A stretch of 10,502 nucleotides of DNA, taken from positions 1 to 10,502 of the forward strand of contig JBGTBD010000008.1 in NCBI GenBank assembly GCA_041749475.1, read 5' to 3'. Made by a program: the position numbers and the translations under genes. Positions 1 through 5,892 of this stretch are shown in pieces (positions within the stretch are counted from its first letter, which is position 1; every line of letters begins with the position of its first letter). This DNA is from JBGTBD01 sp041749475 (GTDB lineage: Bacteria; Pseudomonadota; Alphaproteobacteria; Rickettsiales; UBA998). Below the pieces are notes generated by a model. That model worked only from the letters and a program-made list of their open reading frames with translations. It was not told the origin of the DNA and did no database searches.

Positions 1-67
1 GTCCAAGTCCCCGGCAGGTGCTGGCTCCAGCCAAAGCACCTTCGGCACGACTCCGAAGAAAAAATAA
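1..67 (+). CDS. C-terminal end of an unidentified protein (partial)
   Basis: From base 2 this frame is open to a TAA at 65-67 and would encode the last 21 residues of a protein that begins outside the window. The tail is rich in Ser, Gly and Thr and ends in three lysines (T-P-K-K-K), like a disordered basic C-terminus. It lies about 79 bases before grpE on the same strand. In related genomes hrcA or ftsE can sit in this region, but 21 residues cannot identify the protein and I see no motif of either. A chance open frame of this length is possible. Confidence 0.4.
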   Translation, partial: SKSPAGAGSSQSTFGTTPKKK

Positions 68-92
68 CGGCGCGGTGGCGATCACGCTAACC

Positions 93-122
93 CTTGCAAT
101 CTAGGGAATCCACCTCTACATC
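93..122 (+). promoter_or_regulatory. Candidate heat-shock-type promoter of grpE
   Basis: CTTGCAA at 93-99 is separated by 17 bases from TACATC at 117-122. The CTTG core resembles the -35 of alphaproteobacterial RpoH (sigma-32) promoters, which commonly drive grpE, but the -10 match is poor. Transcription would start near 128-130, directly before the Shine-Dalgarno at 131-138. This is an inference from spacing and gene identity only. Confidence 0.35.
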
Positions 123-145
123 GTAATGTGAGGAAAGGCCGAACC

Positions 146-757
146 ATGCACCCTGCTGAACATCACGAACCCAACCCCGAAGAGAACATCACCGAAGGCG
201 AAGCGGAGATCGAGCAGTCCGTAGACGCAATGATGGAGCCTGCCCCCCCGGCGGACGATGCCGCACATCTCCTGCAGCAGATTGCCGACCTGAAAGACCA
301 GCTCCTCCGCACGCTGGCGGATAACGATAACCTACGCAAACGCGCCCAGCGCGAGCTGGAGGACGCCAACAAATACGCCCTCAATAAATTCGCCCGCGAC
401 CTCGTCGGCGTCTATGAGAATTTCTTCCGCGCCGCCGCAGCCCTCCCCGCTGACGTCAAGGAAAGCAACGACGCGGTGAAGAATTACGCCATCGGCATCG
501 AGATGACCGCGAATGAGATGACCAAGGTGCTGGAACGCTTCGGCATCCGCCGCCTCATGCCCGAAATCGGGGAACCGTTCAACCATAACCACCATCAGGC
601 CGTCTCCCAAATCCCAACCGCTGACTTCGCTCCCGGTTTGGTGATGATGGTGATGCAGGCAGGGTATGTGCTCCATGACCGCTTGCTTCAACCCGCGATG
701 GTCGGCGTCTCCACATCGTTACCGAGTGATATACCACACGTGGATACCAAAGCGTAA
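146..757 (+). CDS. grpE: Nucleotide exchange factor GrpE
   Basis: GrpE is the cytoplasmic co-chaperone that releases ADP from DnaK and so resets the DnaK-DnaJ folding cycle. The 203-residue protein has the family layout: an acidic, disordered N-terminus (about 1-40), a long dimerising helix with the signature NLRKRAQRELEDANKYA, a conserved GIEMT segment, and a C-terminal beta domain ending in PGLVMMVMQAGYVLHDRLLQ followed by PAMVGVS. The ATG at 146 is preferred over a GTG at 128 because AGGAAAGG (131-138) sits 7 bases before it. The length is normal for the family. It appears to be transcribed alone, because a repeat-filled gap follows. The family call is secure; heat-shock control is only inferred from the upstream CTTG box. 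Confidence 0.96.
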   Translation: MHPAEHHEPNPEENITEGEAEIEQSVDAMMEPAPPADDAAHLLQQIADLKDQLLRTLADNDNLRKRAQRELEDANKYALNKFARDLVGVYENFFRAAAALPADVKESNDAVKNYAIGIEMTANEMTKVLERFGIRRLMPEIGEPFNHNHHQAVSQIPTADFAPGLVMMVMQAGYVLHDRLLQPAMVGVSTSLPSDIPHVDTKA

Positions 758-759
758 GA

Positions 760-781
760 AGTCTCTAATTATTAGTCTCTA
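760..781. repeat. Short direct repeat with AT-rich palindrome after grpE
   Basis: AGTCTCTA occurs at 760-767 and again at 774-781. Between and overlapping the copies is the 11-base palindrome CTAATTATTAG (765-775). It starts 2 bases after the grpE stop and ends 12 bases before the first palindromic element. There is no T-tract typical of an intrinsic terminator. No function can be assigned; it could be chance. Confidence 0.35.
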
Positions 782-790
782 GCACAACAC

Positions 791-941
791 TTCCCCTCTC
801 CCTGAGGGAGAGGGTTGCGCAGGCTTAGTGAGCATAAGCGAACTTAGCCGAAGCTGGGTGAGGGGGGCAGACTCCACAACATCCCTCACTTTCCCTCACC
901 AGAAACGCAAGAGCGTTTCGGCCTCTCCCGGTGGGAGAGGC
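791..941. repeat. Composite intergenic palindromic element, copy A
   Basis: This stretch is built from nested inverted repeats. A 9-bp perfect hairpin CCCTCTCCC-TGA-GGGAGAGGG lies at 794-814. A smaller GCTTA/TAAGC stem is at 823-827/835-839. GTGAGGG (858-864) can pair with CCCTCAC at 883-889 or 893-899. A 7-bp hairpin GAAACGC-AAGA-GCGTTTC is at 902-919. A final 9-bp hairpin GCCTCTCCC-GGT-GGGAGAGGC is at 921-941. Related units recur at 3794-3897, so this is a dispersed repeat rather than a local oddity. It resembles the REP/MITE-like CCCTCTCCC palindromes common between proteobacterial genes. It encodes nothing credible. It fills most of the 758-1017 gap. Confidence 0.85.
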
Positions 942-1003
942 AAGTATAGGTAATCTTCCCGATACCCCATCCCTAACCTCTGTACTATTCCCCCGCAACG
1001 CGC

Positions 1004-1009
1004 TATAGA
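1004..1009 (+). promoter_or_regulatory. Candidate -10 box directly upstream of ftsX
   Basis: TATAGA ends 8 bases before the ftsX ATG, and no Shine-Dalgarno is visible in between. If used, the transcript would begin at or within a base or two of the start codon. The -35 region (about 981-986, TGTACT) is a weak match. Supported mainly by the same arrangement at rph and other genes here. Confidence 0.3.
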
Positions 1010-1017
1010 TTTCAGCC

Positions 1018-1917
1018 ATGAAGCGCCTGACCTTTCCCCTGTTCAAGCCCGACCTGCCCTTCGCGCACGAGGATGCCAACCGCTACCTCCCATGGGTGAT
1101 CGCGGTGATGAGCTGCCTAACCGTCTTCCTCGCCGGGGCGGGTATCACGCTCAACAGCATTTTCGTCGAACATAACCGCGACTTCGAACACCGTTTGCAA
1201 ATCCAAGTGCCGTATAATAACGGTGAAGAAGAAACCTCCGCCCGCGCCATCGTCGCCCGCCTCGAAAGCCTCCCCGGTGTCACGAAAGCCAACATCACTC
1301 CCGAAACCCAACTGAAAAAAATCCTCGGGCCATGGCTCGGCAATGAAGAATTCCTCGACCTCCTCCCCGTTCCCGCCGTTGTCGAAGTATGGATGGACCC
1401 CACCGCTTACGAGAAAGGTGACATCTCCGCAGACCTCCTGCGTGAAGAACTGGCCGCCTTCCCCACAGTGAGCATTGACGATTACCGCGAATGGGTGGCC
1501 GACCTGAACGCCATCACCGCCGGACTCCGCCACGCTATCTACATCGTCGCCTTCTTGTTACTTGCCGCTGCGGTGACCGTCGTCATTCTCATCACCCGTG
1601 CCAGCGTGCAGATCCACTTCCCTATCGTTCGCCTGCTACACCGCATGGGCGCGGAGGATCATTACATCACCCGCCAATTCCAGCTCAACGCCTCTATGCT
1701 CACGCTGAAAGGCGCTGCCATTGGCACCGTGGTCGGCGCAACGCTCTATGCGGTAGCGATGCTATACTTACATGCATTCGAGCTGCCCATCCTGCCGCCC
1801 TCGCTTATCTCCCTGCCGCATCTGATCCTGTTCTTTTTCCTGCCGTTTCTGATGAGTCTCGGCGTCGCGCTGACCACCTTCTTCAGCGTGCAACTGATGT
1901 TGACGCGCATCTACTGA
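1018..1917 (+). CDS. ftsX: Cell division ABC transporter permease FtsX
   Basis: FtsX is the inner-membrane partner of the FtsE ATPase; the pair controls septal cell-wall hydrolases during division. The 299-residue protein has the FtsX plan: a cytoplasmic N-terminus, a first membrane helix at about 24-47, a large periplasmic domain at about 50-165, and three more helices at about 173-194, 230-252 and 266-290. After the second helix comes LLHRMGAEDHYITRQFQ, matching the family's conserved cytoplasmic loop (LLxxMGAxDxYIxxQF). The length is normal. FtsE is usually encoded immediately upstream, but here grpE and a palindromic repeat precede the gene and no ATPase is in the window. The start has no Shine-Dalgarno, but the first helix begins at the expected distance. 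The next gene starts 1 base after the stop, so they are probably cotranscribed. Confidence 0.93.
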   Translation: MKRLTFPLFKPDLPFAHEDANRYLPWVIAVMSCLTVFLAGAGITLNSIFVEHNRDFEHRLQIQVPYNNGEEETSARAIVARLESLPGVTKANITPETQLKKILGPWLGNEEFLDLLPVPAVVEVWMDPTAYEKGDISADLLREELAAFPTVSIDDYREWVADLNAITAGLRHAIYIVAFLLLAAAVTVVILITRASVQIHFPIVRLLHRMGAEDHYITRQFQLNASMLTLKGAAIGTVVGATLYAVAMLYLHAFELPILPPSLISLPHLILFFFLPFLMSLGVALTTFFSVQLMLTRIY

Positions 1918-1918
1918 T

Positions 1919-2473
1919 ATGCTGCTCCTCCTCGACCGTGACGGCGTAGTGAACGAGGACATGCCCCACAGCGTCACCTCCCTGAACGAATTCCGTATAC
2001 TCCCCGGCGTCGCGCAAGCAATTGCACGCATGACGCAAGCAAACTGGAACATCGCCATCGTCACCAATCAGGCCGTCGTCGCCGACGGACGGTTATCCAA
2101 AGAAGGTCTCGAAAAAATCCACCACCACCTACAGGAGGAAATTGCCAAAGCAGGTGGCCGTATCGACCGTATCTATAGCTGCACCGACAGTCGTGACCGT
2201 CCCAGCGCCCGCCGCAAACCTGCGCCGGGAATGCTGCTCGAAGCCATCCGGGACTTCAAGGCCGAAGCCGCCAAAACCCCGATGATCGGCGATGACGTGC
2301 GCGACCTCGAAGCCGCTTTCTCCGCCGGATGCCCGCGCATTCTCGTCCGTACAGGAAAGGGCAAAAACGTCGAAGCCGAAGGCATCCCGCAAAAGCTGCA
2401 GCCAGTACAAATCTATGATACTCTCTCGGACGCAGTGGAAGCCATTCTCACGTTGAATGTAAAAAGATCATGA
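1919..2473 (+). CDS. GmhB/HisB-N-type HAD phosphatase
   Basis: This 184-residue HAD hydrolase most resembles D-glycero-beta-D-manno-heptose-1,7-bisphosphate 7-phosphatase (GmhB), which makes precursors of lipopolysaccharide heptose. Motif I is LDRDGVVNED, with nucleophile D6 and acid/base D8. Motif II is TNQ (49-51), the RKPAPGM segment (99-105) supplies the motif III lysine K100, and motif IV is IGDDVRD (123-129). GmhB normally carries a zinc loop with CxH and a later CxC just before RKP. Here only C88 remains, in SCTD, and the second pair is replaced by P-S-A-R, so zinc binding is probably lost. The substrate could be another sugar phosphate. The gene lies 1 base after ftsX and overlaps ydcF by 4 bases, so it belongs to the envelope run. 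Confidence 0.85.
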   Translation: MLLLLDRDGVVNEDMPHSVTSLNEFRILPGVAQAIARMTQANWNIAIVTNQAVVADGRLSKEGLEKIHHHLQEEIAKAGGRIDRIYSCTDSRDRPSARRKPAPGMLLEAIRDFKAEAAKTPMIGDDVRDLEAAFSAGCPRILVRTGKGKNVEAEGIPQKLQPVQIYDTLSDAVEAILTLNVKRS

Positions 2474-3078
2474 TGATACGCTGGCTGATACGGATTCTGA
2501 GTGTCGCGGTCCTCGCATGGATCGTGGGCTTCTTCCTGTTCCTGAACGCCATCCCCCCTAAAGCCCCCGGCAGCCACCCCAATGCCGATGCCATCGTCGT
2601 GCTGACAGGCGGCCGTGACAGGCTTGATGTCGGTATGCGTCTGCTGGCCGATGGCTACGCTGATAAACTCCTCGTCTCCGGGGTCGGCTACGGTGTACAG
2701 AAAAAAGAACTCTTCTCCCTCCAACCCCTCAGCGACCCCGCCAAAAAATCCGTAAAGGAAAAAAGCGCTGCCGTCTCCCTCGGTTACGAAGCCTACAGCA
2801 CCGCCACCAACGCGCGCGAGACGCGCCGCTGGATGCGCCAGAACAACCTGCACAGCCTCCTGCTCGTCACCGCCAGCTATCATATGTCCCGTAGCGTGAT
2901 GGAATTCTCCGCCCTAATGCCGCGCATGACGATCTACCCCGTCCCCGTCATCCCCGCCGATTTCAAGAAAGCAACCTGGTGGAAAGATGCGCATATGCGC
3001 AAACTCGTCCTCAGCGAATATCATAAATTTATCGCCAGCTGGTGTCGCATCCATCTATGGGACGAAGCGCCGACATGA
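2470..3078 (+). CDS. YdcF/ElyC-type DUF218 envelope protein
   Basis: This 202-residue protein has an N-terminal membrane helix (about 5-27) followed by a DUF218 domain that would face the periplasm. Family features visible are DAIVVLTGG (40-48), a following arginine-rich helix, KLLVSG (66-71), the NARETRRW segment (114-121), and LLVTASYHMSRSVMEF (131-146), in which the TAxYHMxR motif is diagnostic. DUF218 members such as ElyC are linked to envelope and lipid-carrier homeostasis in E. coli, but the reaction is not well defined. Its start overlaps the preceding stop as ATGA (2470-2473), and its own stop overlaps the next start in the same way, indicating translational coupling. In alphaproteobacteria DUF218 genes often lie between ftsX and plsC, as here. 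Confidence 0.88.
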   Translation: MMIRWLIRILSVAVLAWIVGFFLFLNAIPPKAPGSHPNADAIVVLTGGRDRLDVGMRLLADGYADKLLVSGVGYGVQKKELFSLQPLSDPAKKSVKEKSAAVSLGYEAYSTATNARETRRWMRQNNLHSLLLVTASYHMSRSVMEFSALMPRMTIYPVPVIPADFKKATWWKDAHMRKLVLSEYHKFIASWCRIHLWDEAPT

Positions 3079-3782
3079 TAGGTTTGCGTTCTTTCCTGTT
3101 CCATCTTTCGGTCTGCCTTGTCACGCTGGTGGAGGGCATCGCGTTCCTGCCGCTGCTCATCTTTGCGCCGCAGGAAATCCCGAAATTATGGACGGCCTCC
3201 GTGCTTTTCCTTGCCCGCCGCATCTGCCATATCGAGCATATCGTACGCGGCTCCATCCATGTGCCGCACGGCGCATGCATCCTCGCCGCCAAGCATCAAT
3301 CGGCGTGGGAAACGTTCGCGCTTTGGCACATCCTGCCGCACCCCGTCTTCGTGTTGAAAAAGGAATTGCTGCGCATCCCCATCTTTGGCTGGTATCTCGC
3401 CGCCACCCCCGTTATCGCTATCGACCGTAAAGGCGGGAGCGCCGCCATCAAGAGCATCGTCGAACAGGCCAAAGAACATCTCGCCGCCGGGCGGCAAATC
3501 GTCATCTTCCCCGAAGGCACGCGTCAGCCCGTCGGCCAGACAGGGCGCTACGGTCGCGGCATCGCAGCATTATACAATGCATGTTCCGCCCCCGTCATCC
3601 CCGTCGCGCTGAACTCCGGCATTTACTGGAGCAAGAAAAGCCTCATCCGCAAACCGGGCAAGATCATCATGGAGTTCTTGCACCCCATCGAGCCAAGACT
3701 TTCCTCAAATGAGTTCATGGTAGAGCTCCAAAAGCAAATCGAATTCGGCAGCGCCCGCTTGCTGGCGGAAGCGACAGCGTAA
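3075..3782 (+). CDS. PlsC-type 1-acyl-sn-glycerol-3-phosphate acyltransferase
   Basis: This enzyme would acylate lysophosphatidic acid or a related lysolipid at the inner membrane. The 235-residue product starts with a hydrophobic segment (about 5-32). Motif I is KHQSAWETF (73-81), giving H74-x4-E79; the usual H-x4-D is replaced by E, a variant I associate with alphaproteobacterial members. Other motifs are the GWYLAATPVIAIDRKGG region (105-121), FPEGTR (145-150) and PVIPVALNSG (173-182). The ATG at 3075 is chosen because it forms an ATGA overlap with the upstream stop; an in-frame GTG at 3042 would add 11 residues inside that gene. A palindromic element begins 12 bases after the stop. Substrate specificity cannot be read from the sequence. 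Confidence 0.9.
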   Translation: MIGLRSFLFHLSVCLVTLVEGIAFLPLLIFAPQEIPKLWTASVLFLARRICHIEHIVRGSIHVPHGACILAAKHQSAWETFALWHILPHPVFVLKKELLRIPIFGWYLAATPVIAIDRKGGSAAIKSIVEQAKEHLAAGRQIVIFPEGTRQPVGQTGRYGRGIAALYNACSAPVIPVALNSGIYWSKKSLIRKPGKIIMEFLHPIEPRLSSNEFMVELQKQIEFGSARLLAEATA

Positions 3783-3793
3783 CACGTTCAAAG

Positions 3794-3897
3794 CCCCTCA
3801 CCCTAACCCTCTCCCGCTCACGGGAGAGGGAAGCTGCCGCTCCGCAGTAGCACTTTATAAAATTTCCCTCTCCCTCTGGGAGAGGGCAGGGTGAGGG
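3794..3897. repeat. Composite intergenic palindromic element, copy B
   Basis: An outer 10-bp inverted repeat, CCCTCACCCT (3795-3804) with AGGGTGAGGG (3888-3897), encloses two hairpins: a 10-bp stem at 3807-3816/3821-3830 with loop CTCA, and a 9-bp stem at 3866-3874/3878-3886 with loop TCT. The hairpin arms share CCCTCTCCC/GGGAGAGGG with copy A at 791-941. A small CTGC/GCAG stem (3834-3837/3844-3847) lies between them. The whole could fold as a cruciform. No T-tract follows on either strand, so a simple intrinsic terminator is unlikely. It fills most of the gap between the acyltransferase gene and rph. Confidence 0.88.
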
Positions 3898-3935
3898 TTC
3901 TTCGCACCACATAACACCATGCATATATAATTTCC

Positions 3936-3962
3936 TTGCACGACACCCCGAACTGTTAGACT
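3936..3962 (+). promoter_or_regulatory. Candidate promoter of the rph operon
   Basis: TTGCAC at 3936-3941 is followed after 15 bases by TAGACT at 3957-3962, which ends 9 bases before the rph ATG. The intervening CTGCCCCCC has no Shine-Dalgarno, suggesting a leaderless or nearly leaderless transcript. The 15-base spacer is shorter than ideal. Confidence 0.35.
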
Positions 3963-3971
3963 CTGCCCCCC

Positions 3972-4694
3972 ATGCGCAGCAATGACAGAACCCTCGCCGA
4001 CCTCCGCCCCGTCACCCTCACCCCGAACGTGAGCCGGTACGCTGAAGGCTCCTGCCTCGTGGAGTTCGGGTACACAAAAGTCCTCTGCACGGCCTCGGTC
4101 GAAGAATCTGTTCCCCCCTTCAAGCGCAACTCCGGCACAGGGTGGGTGACGGCGGAATACGGCCTCCTCCCCCGCTCCACCGGAACCCGCAACCCACGCG
4201 AAGCGGCCAAGGGCAAACAGACCGGGCGAACGCAAGAAATCCAGCGCCTGATCGGCCGCTCATTCCGCTCTGTCTGCAATCTTCAGGCGCTCGGCGAACG
4301 TCAGATCACCATCGATTGTGACGTGTTGGACGCCGACGGCGGAACCCGCACCGCTGCCATCACGGGCGGCTATGTCGCCCTCCACCTCGCCTGCAAAGCC
4401 TTGCAGCAAAAAGGTCTCATCAAGCAATTCCCGCTGATGGCGCAAGTCTCCGCCATCTCCTGCGGCATCGTCAAAGGCGAGTGTATGTTGGACGTCGATT
4501 ACAACGAGGACAGCAACGCCGATGTGGACGCCAATTTCGTGTTCGACAGTACCTTCCGCCTGATCGAGATTCAAGGCACGGCGGAGAAGACGCCCTTCAC
4601 CGAGAGTCAGTTTATCGAATTGATGAAACTCGCCCGCGCCGGAGCGGAACAGCTCTTTACATTGCAACGTCAGGCGCTTACATCTGCGGCATGA
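3972..4694 (+). CDS. rph: Ribonuclease PH
   Basis: RNase PH is a phosphate-dependent 3'-to-5' exoribonuclease that trims the 3' ends of tRNA precursors. The 240-residue protein is full length for the family. It shows the N-terminal TKVLCTASVEESVPPF (35-50), the signature GTGWVTAEYGLLPRSTGTR (55-73), the phosphate-binding R86 in TGRTQEIQRLIGR (84-96), the GGTR loop (123-126), and the acidic active-site stretch LDVDYNEDSNADVDANF (173-189). The ATG at 3972 is the first usable start and gives the standard N-terminus (MRSNDRTLADLRPV). Its stop overlaps the rdgB start as ATGA. The rph-rdgB pairing is common in alphaproteobacteria. Confidence 0.97.
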   Translation: MRSNDRTLADLRPVTLTPNVSRYAEGSCLVEFGYTKVLCTASVEESVPPFKRNSGTGWVTAEYGLLPRSTGTRNPREAAKGKQTGRTQEIQRLIGRSFRSVCNLQALGERQITIDCDVLDADGGTRTAAITGGYVALHLACKALQQKGLIKQFPLMAQVSAISCGIVKGECMLDVDYNEDSNADVDANFVFDSTFRLIEIQGTAEKTPFTESQFIELMKLARAGAEQLFTLQRQALTSAA

Positions 4695-5305
4695 GTTCTT
4701 TCTCCACGCCGCTGGTCATCGCCACCCATAACCCCGGGAAACTCCGCGAAATCGCCGAACTCCTCGCCCCGTTGGGCCTGCGTGCTACCTCCGCAGGAGA
4801 GCTCGGCCTGCCTGAACCGGAAGAGACGGGGGACACCTTCCGCGCCAATGCCCTACTCAAAGCGGAAGCCGCCTGCACCGCCTCCGGCTTCCCCGCCCTC
4901 GCCGATGATTCCGGCTTGAGCATCGACATTCTTGACGGCGCACCCGGCATCTATTCCGCCCGCTGGGCAGGAGAAACAAAAGATTTCGCTATCGCAATGG
5001 AGCGCATCACCAAGGAAATCACCGCAAAAGGCGAAAACCCCGAAGGCCAGCCCGCCCAGTTCGTCTGCGCCCTAGCATTGTGTTTCCCCGACGGATCATC
5101 CCATATCTTCGAAGGCATCATCCGCGGGCGATTGACCTTCCCGCCACGCGGTACACGCGGCTTCGGCTACGACCCCATCTTCATCGCCGAAGGCGAAATA
5201 ATGACCTTCGCCGAGATGGAACCCGCCGAGAAACACGCGATCAGCCACCGTGCGAAGGCATTCGCACAATTCCTCGCCTATCTCAAAACGATGGAGGCCG
5301 CCTGA
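4691..5305 (+). CDS. rdgB: XTP/dITP diphosphatase (RdgB/HAM1 family)
   Basis: RdgB hydrolyses non-canonical purine triphosphates (dITP, XTP, ITP) to monophosphates and pyrophosphate, keeping them out of DNA and RNA. The 204-residue protein carries all family signatures: ATHNPGKLREI (11-21), ETGDTFRANALLKA (45-58), ADDSGL (71-76), GAPGIYSARWAG (83-94), GTRGFGYDPIF (154-164) and KHAISHRAKAF (181-191). The ATG at 4691 overlaps the rph stop (4692-4694) and gives the expected N-terminus; the frame is open further upstream but inside rph. The usual alphaproteobacterial follower hemW is absent; an FMN reductase gene overlaps the stop by one base instead. Confidence 0.97.
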   Translation: MSSFSTPLVIATHNPGKLREIAELLAPLGLRATSAGELGLPEPEETGDTFRANALLKAEAACTASGFPALADDSGLSIDILDGAPGIYSARWAGETKDFAIAMERITKEITAKGENPEGQPAQFVCALALCFPDGSSHIFEGIIRGRLTFPPRGTRGFGYDPIFIAEGEIMTFAEMEPAEKHAISHRAKAFAQFLAYLKTMEAA

Positions 5306-5865
5306 TGCGCCTGCTCGGTATCGCCGCCTCCCACCGCCCGGATTCATACAATCGGCAATTGCTGGCTGAATTCGTACGTCACCTTCCTTCCACCGTCACC
5401 TGTGACGTGATGGACTATGCTACGCTCGACATGCCGCATTATAATGATTCCAACCGCATAGACGGCATCATTCCCGCCCCGGCGACCTTGCTGCGCGACC
5501 GCCTCGCCTCCTGTCACGGCGTTATCCTCGCCACCCCGGAATATAACTGGTCGTACCCCGGGTCTCTTAAGAACATCATCGACTGGGTCTCCCATTTCAG
5601 TCCCAACCCCTTCGCAGGGAAAACGGCACTGCTGATGAGCGCCACCCCATCCAAGCGCGGCGGCGTCATCGGGATGCAGCAACTGAGGATTCCGCTCGAC
5701 TCTCTGGATATGCACACTTTTCCCTCCCTGTACGCCCTCGGGGAGGCCAACATAGCTTTTTCAGTTGGTGGAGCCCTGAAATCAGACGAGAAGCGTGACC
5801 GTCTTGCACGGATTTCTGAAAATTTCGTTGCTTATACCGCTGCGCTCCACTCCATCGCGGGGTAA
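5305..5865 (+). CDS. NAD(P)H-dependent FMN reductase (flavodoxin-like fold)
   Basis: This 186-residue protein belongs to the NADPH-dependent FMN reductase family that includes quinone and chromate reductases such as ChrR/YieF and the azoreductase YhdA. The N-terminal phosphate-binding loop is GIAASHRPDSYNRQLL (5-20), and the flavin-contact motif TPEYNWSYPGSLKNIIDWVS is a near-perfect family match in mid-protein. A GG segment later (SKRGGVIG) matches the family's second flavin loop. It would be cytoplasmic. The start ATG overlaps the rdgB stop (TGATG), and a GGAGG at 5293-5297 sits 7 bases before it. The physiological substrate cannot be deduced. A role against oxidative or quinone stress would fit the redox gene downstream, but that is inference. 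Confidence 0.92.
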   Translation: MRLLGIAASHRPDSYNRQLLAEFVRHLPSTVTCDVMDYATLDMPHYNDSNRIDGIIPAPATLLRDRLASCHGVILATPEYNWSYPGSLKNIIDWVSHFSPNPFAGKTALLMSATPSKRGGVIGMQQLRIPLDSLDMHTFPSLYALGEANIAFSVGGALKSDEKRDRLARISENFVAYTAALHSIAG

Positions 5866-5892
5866 CGTTTCCGCTCCCCGTCCGAATACTGT

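Noticed and set aside
791..941. Regular spacing of palindromes considered as a CRISPR array
   Set aside because: The repeats are inverted and of unequal type, with no identical direct repeats separated by unique spacers, and no cas gene is present.
1491..1949. Open frame of 152 codons overlapping ftsX on the same strand
   Set aside because: It is rich in Arg, His and Pro, as expected for an out-of-frame reading of GC-rich coding DNA. It overlaps a clear ftsX and has no recognisable motif.
3292..3312. H-x4-E instead of H-x4-D in motif I of the PlsC-type acyltransferase, at first taken for a damaged active site
   Set aside because: KHQSAWET is, to my knowledge, a regular variant in alphaproteobacterial members, and the other motifs are intact.
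3866..3900. Hairpin considered as an intrinsic terminator of the envelope run
   Set aside because: The stem is strong, but the next bases are GC-rich with no T-tract, and the same stem recurs as part of a dispersed element.
3715..4279. Reverse-strand open frames across the second palindromic element and the start of rph
   Set aside because: They translate the palindrome itself into low-complexity sequence and then run antisense to rph. They have no start signals or family resemblance.
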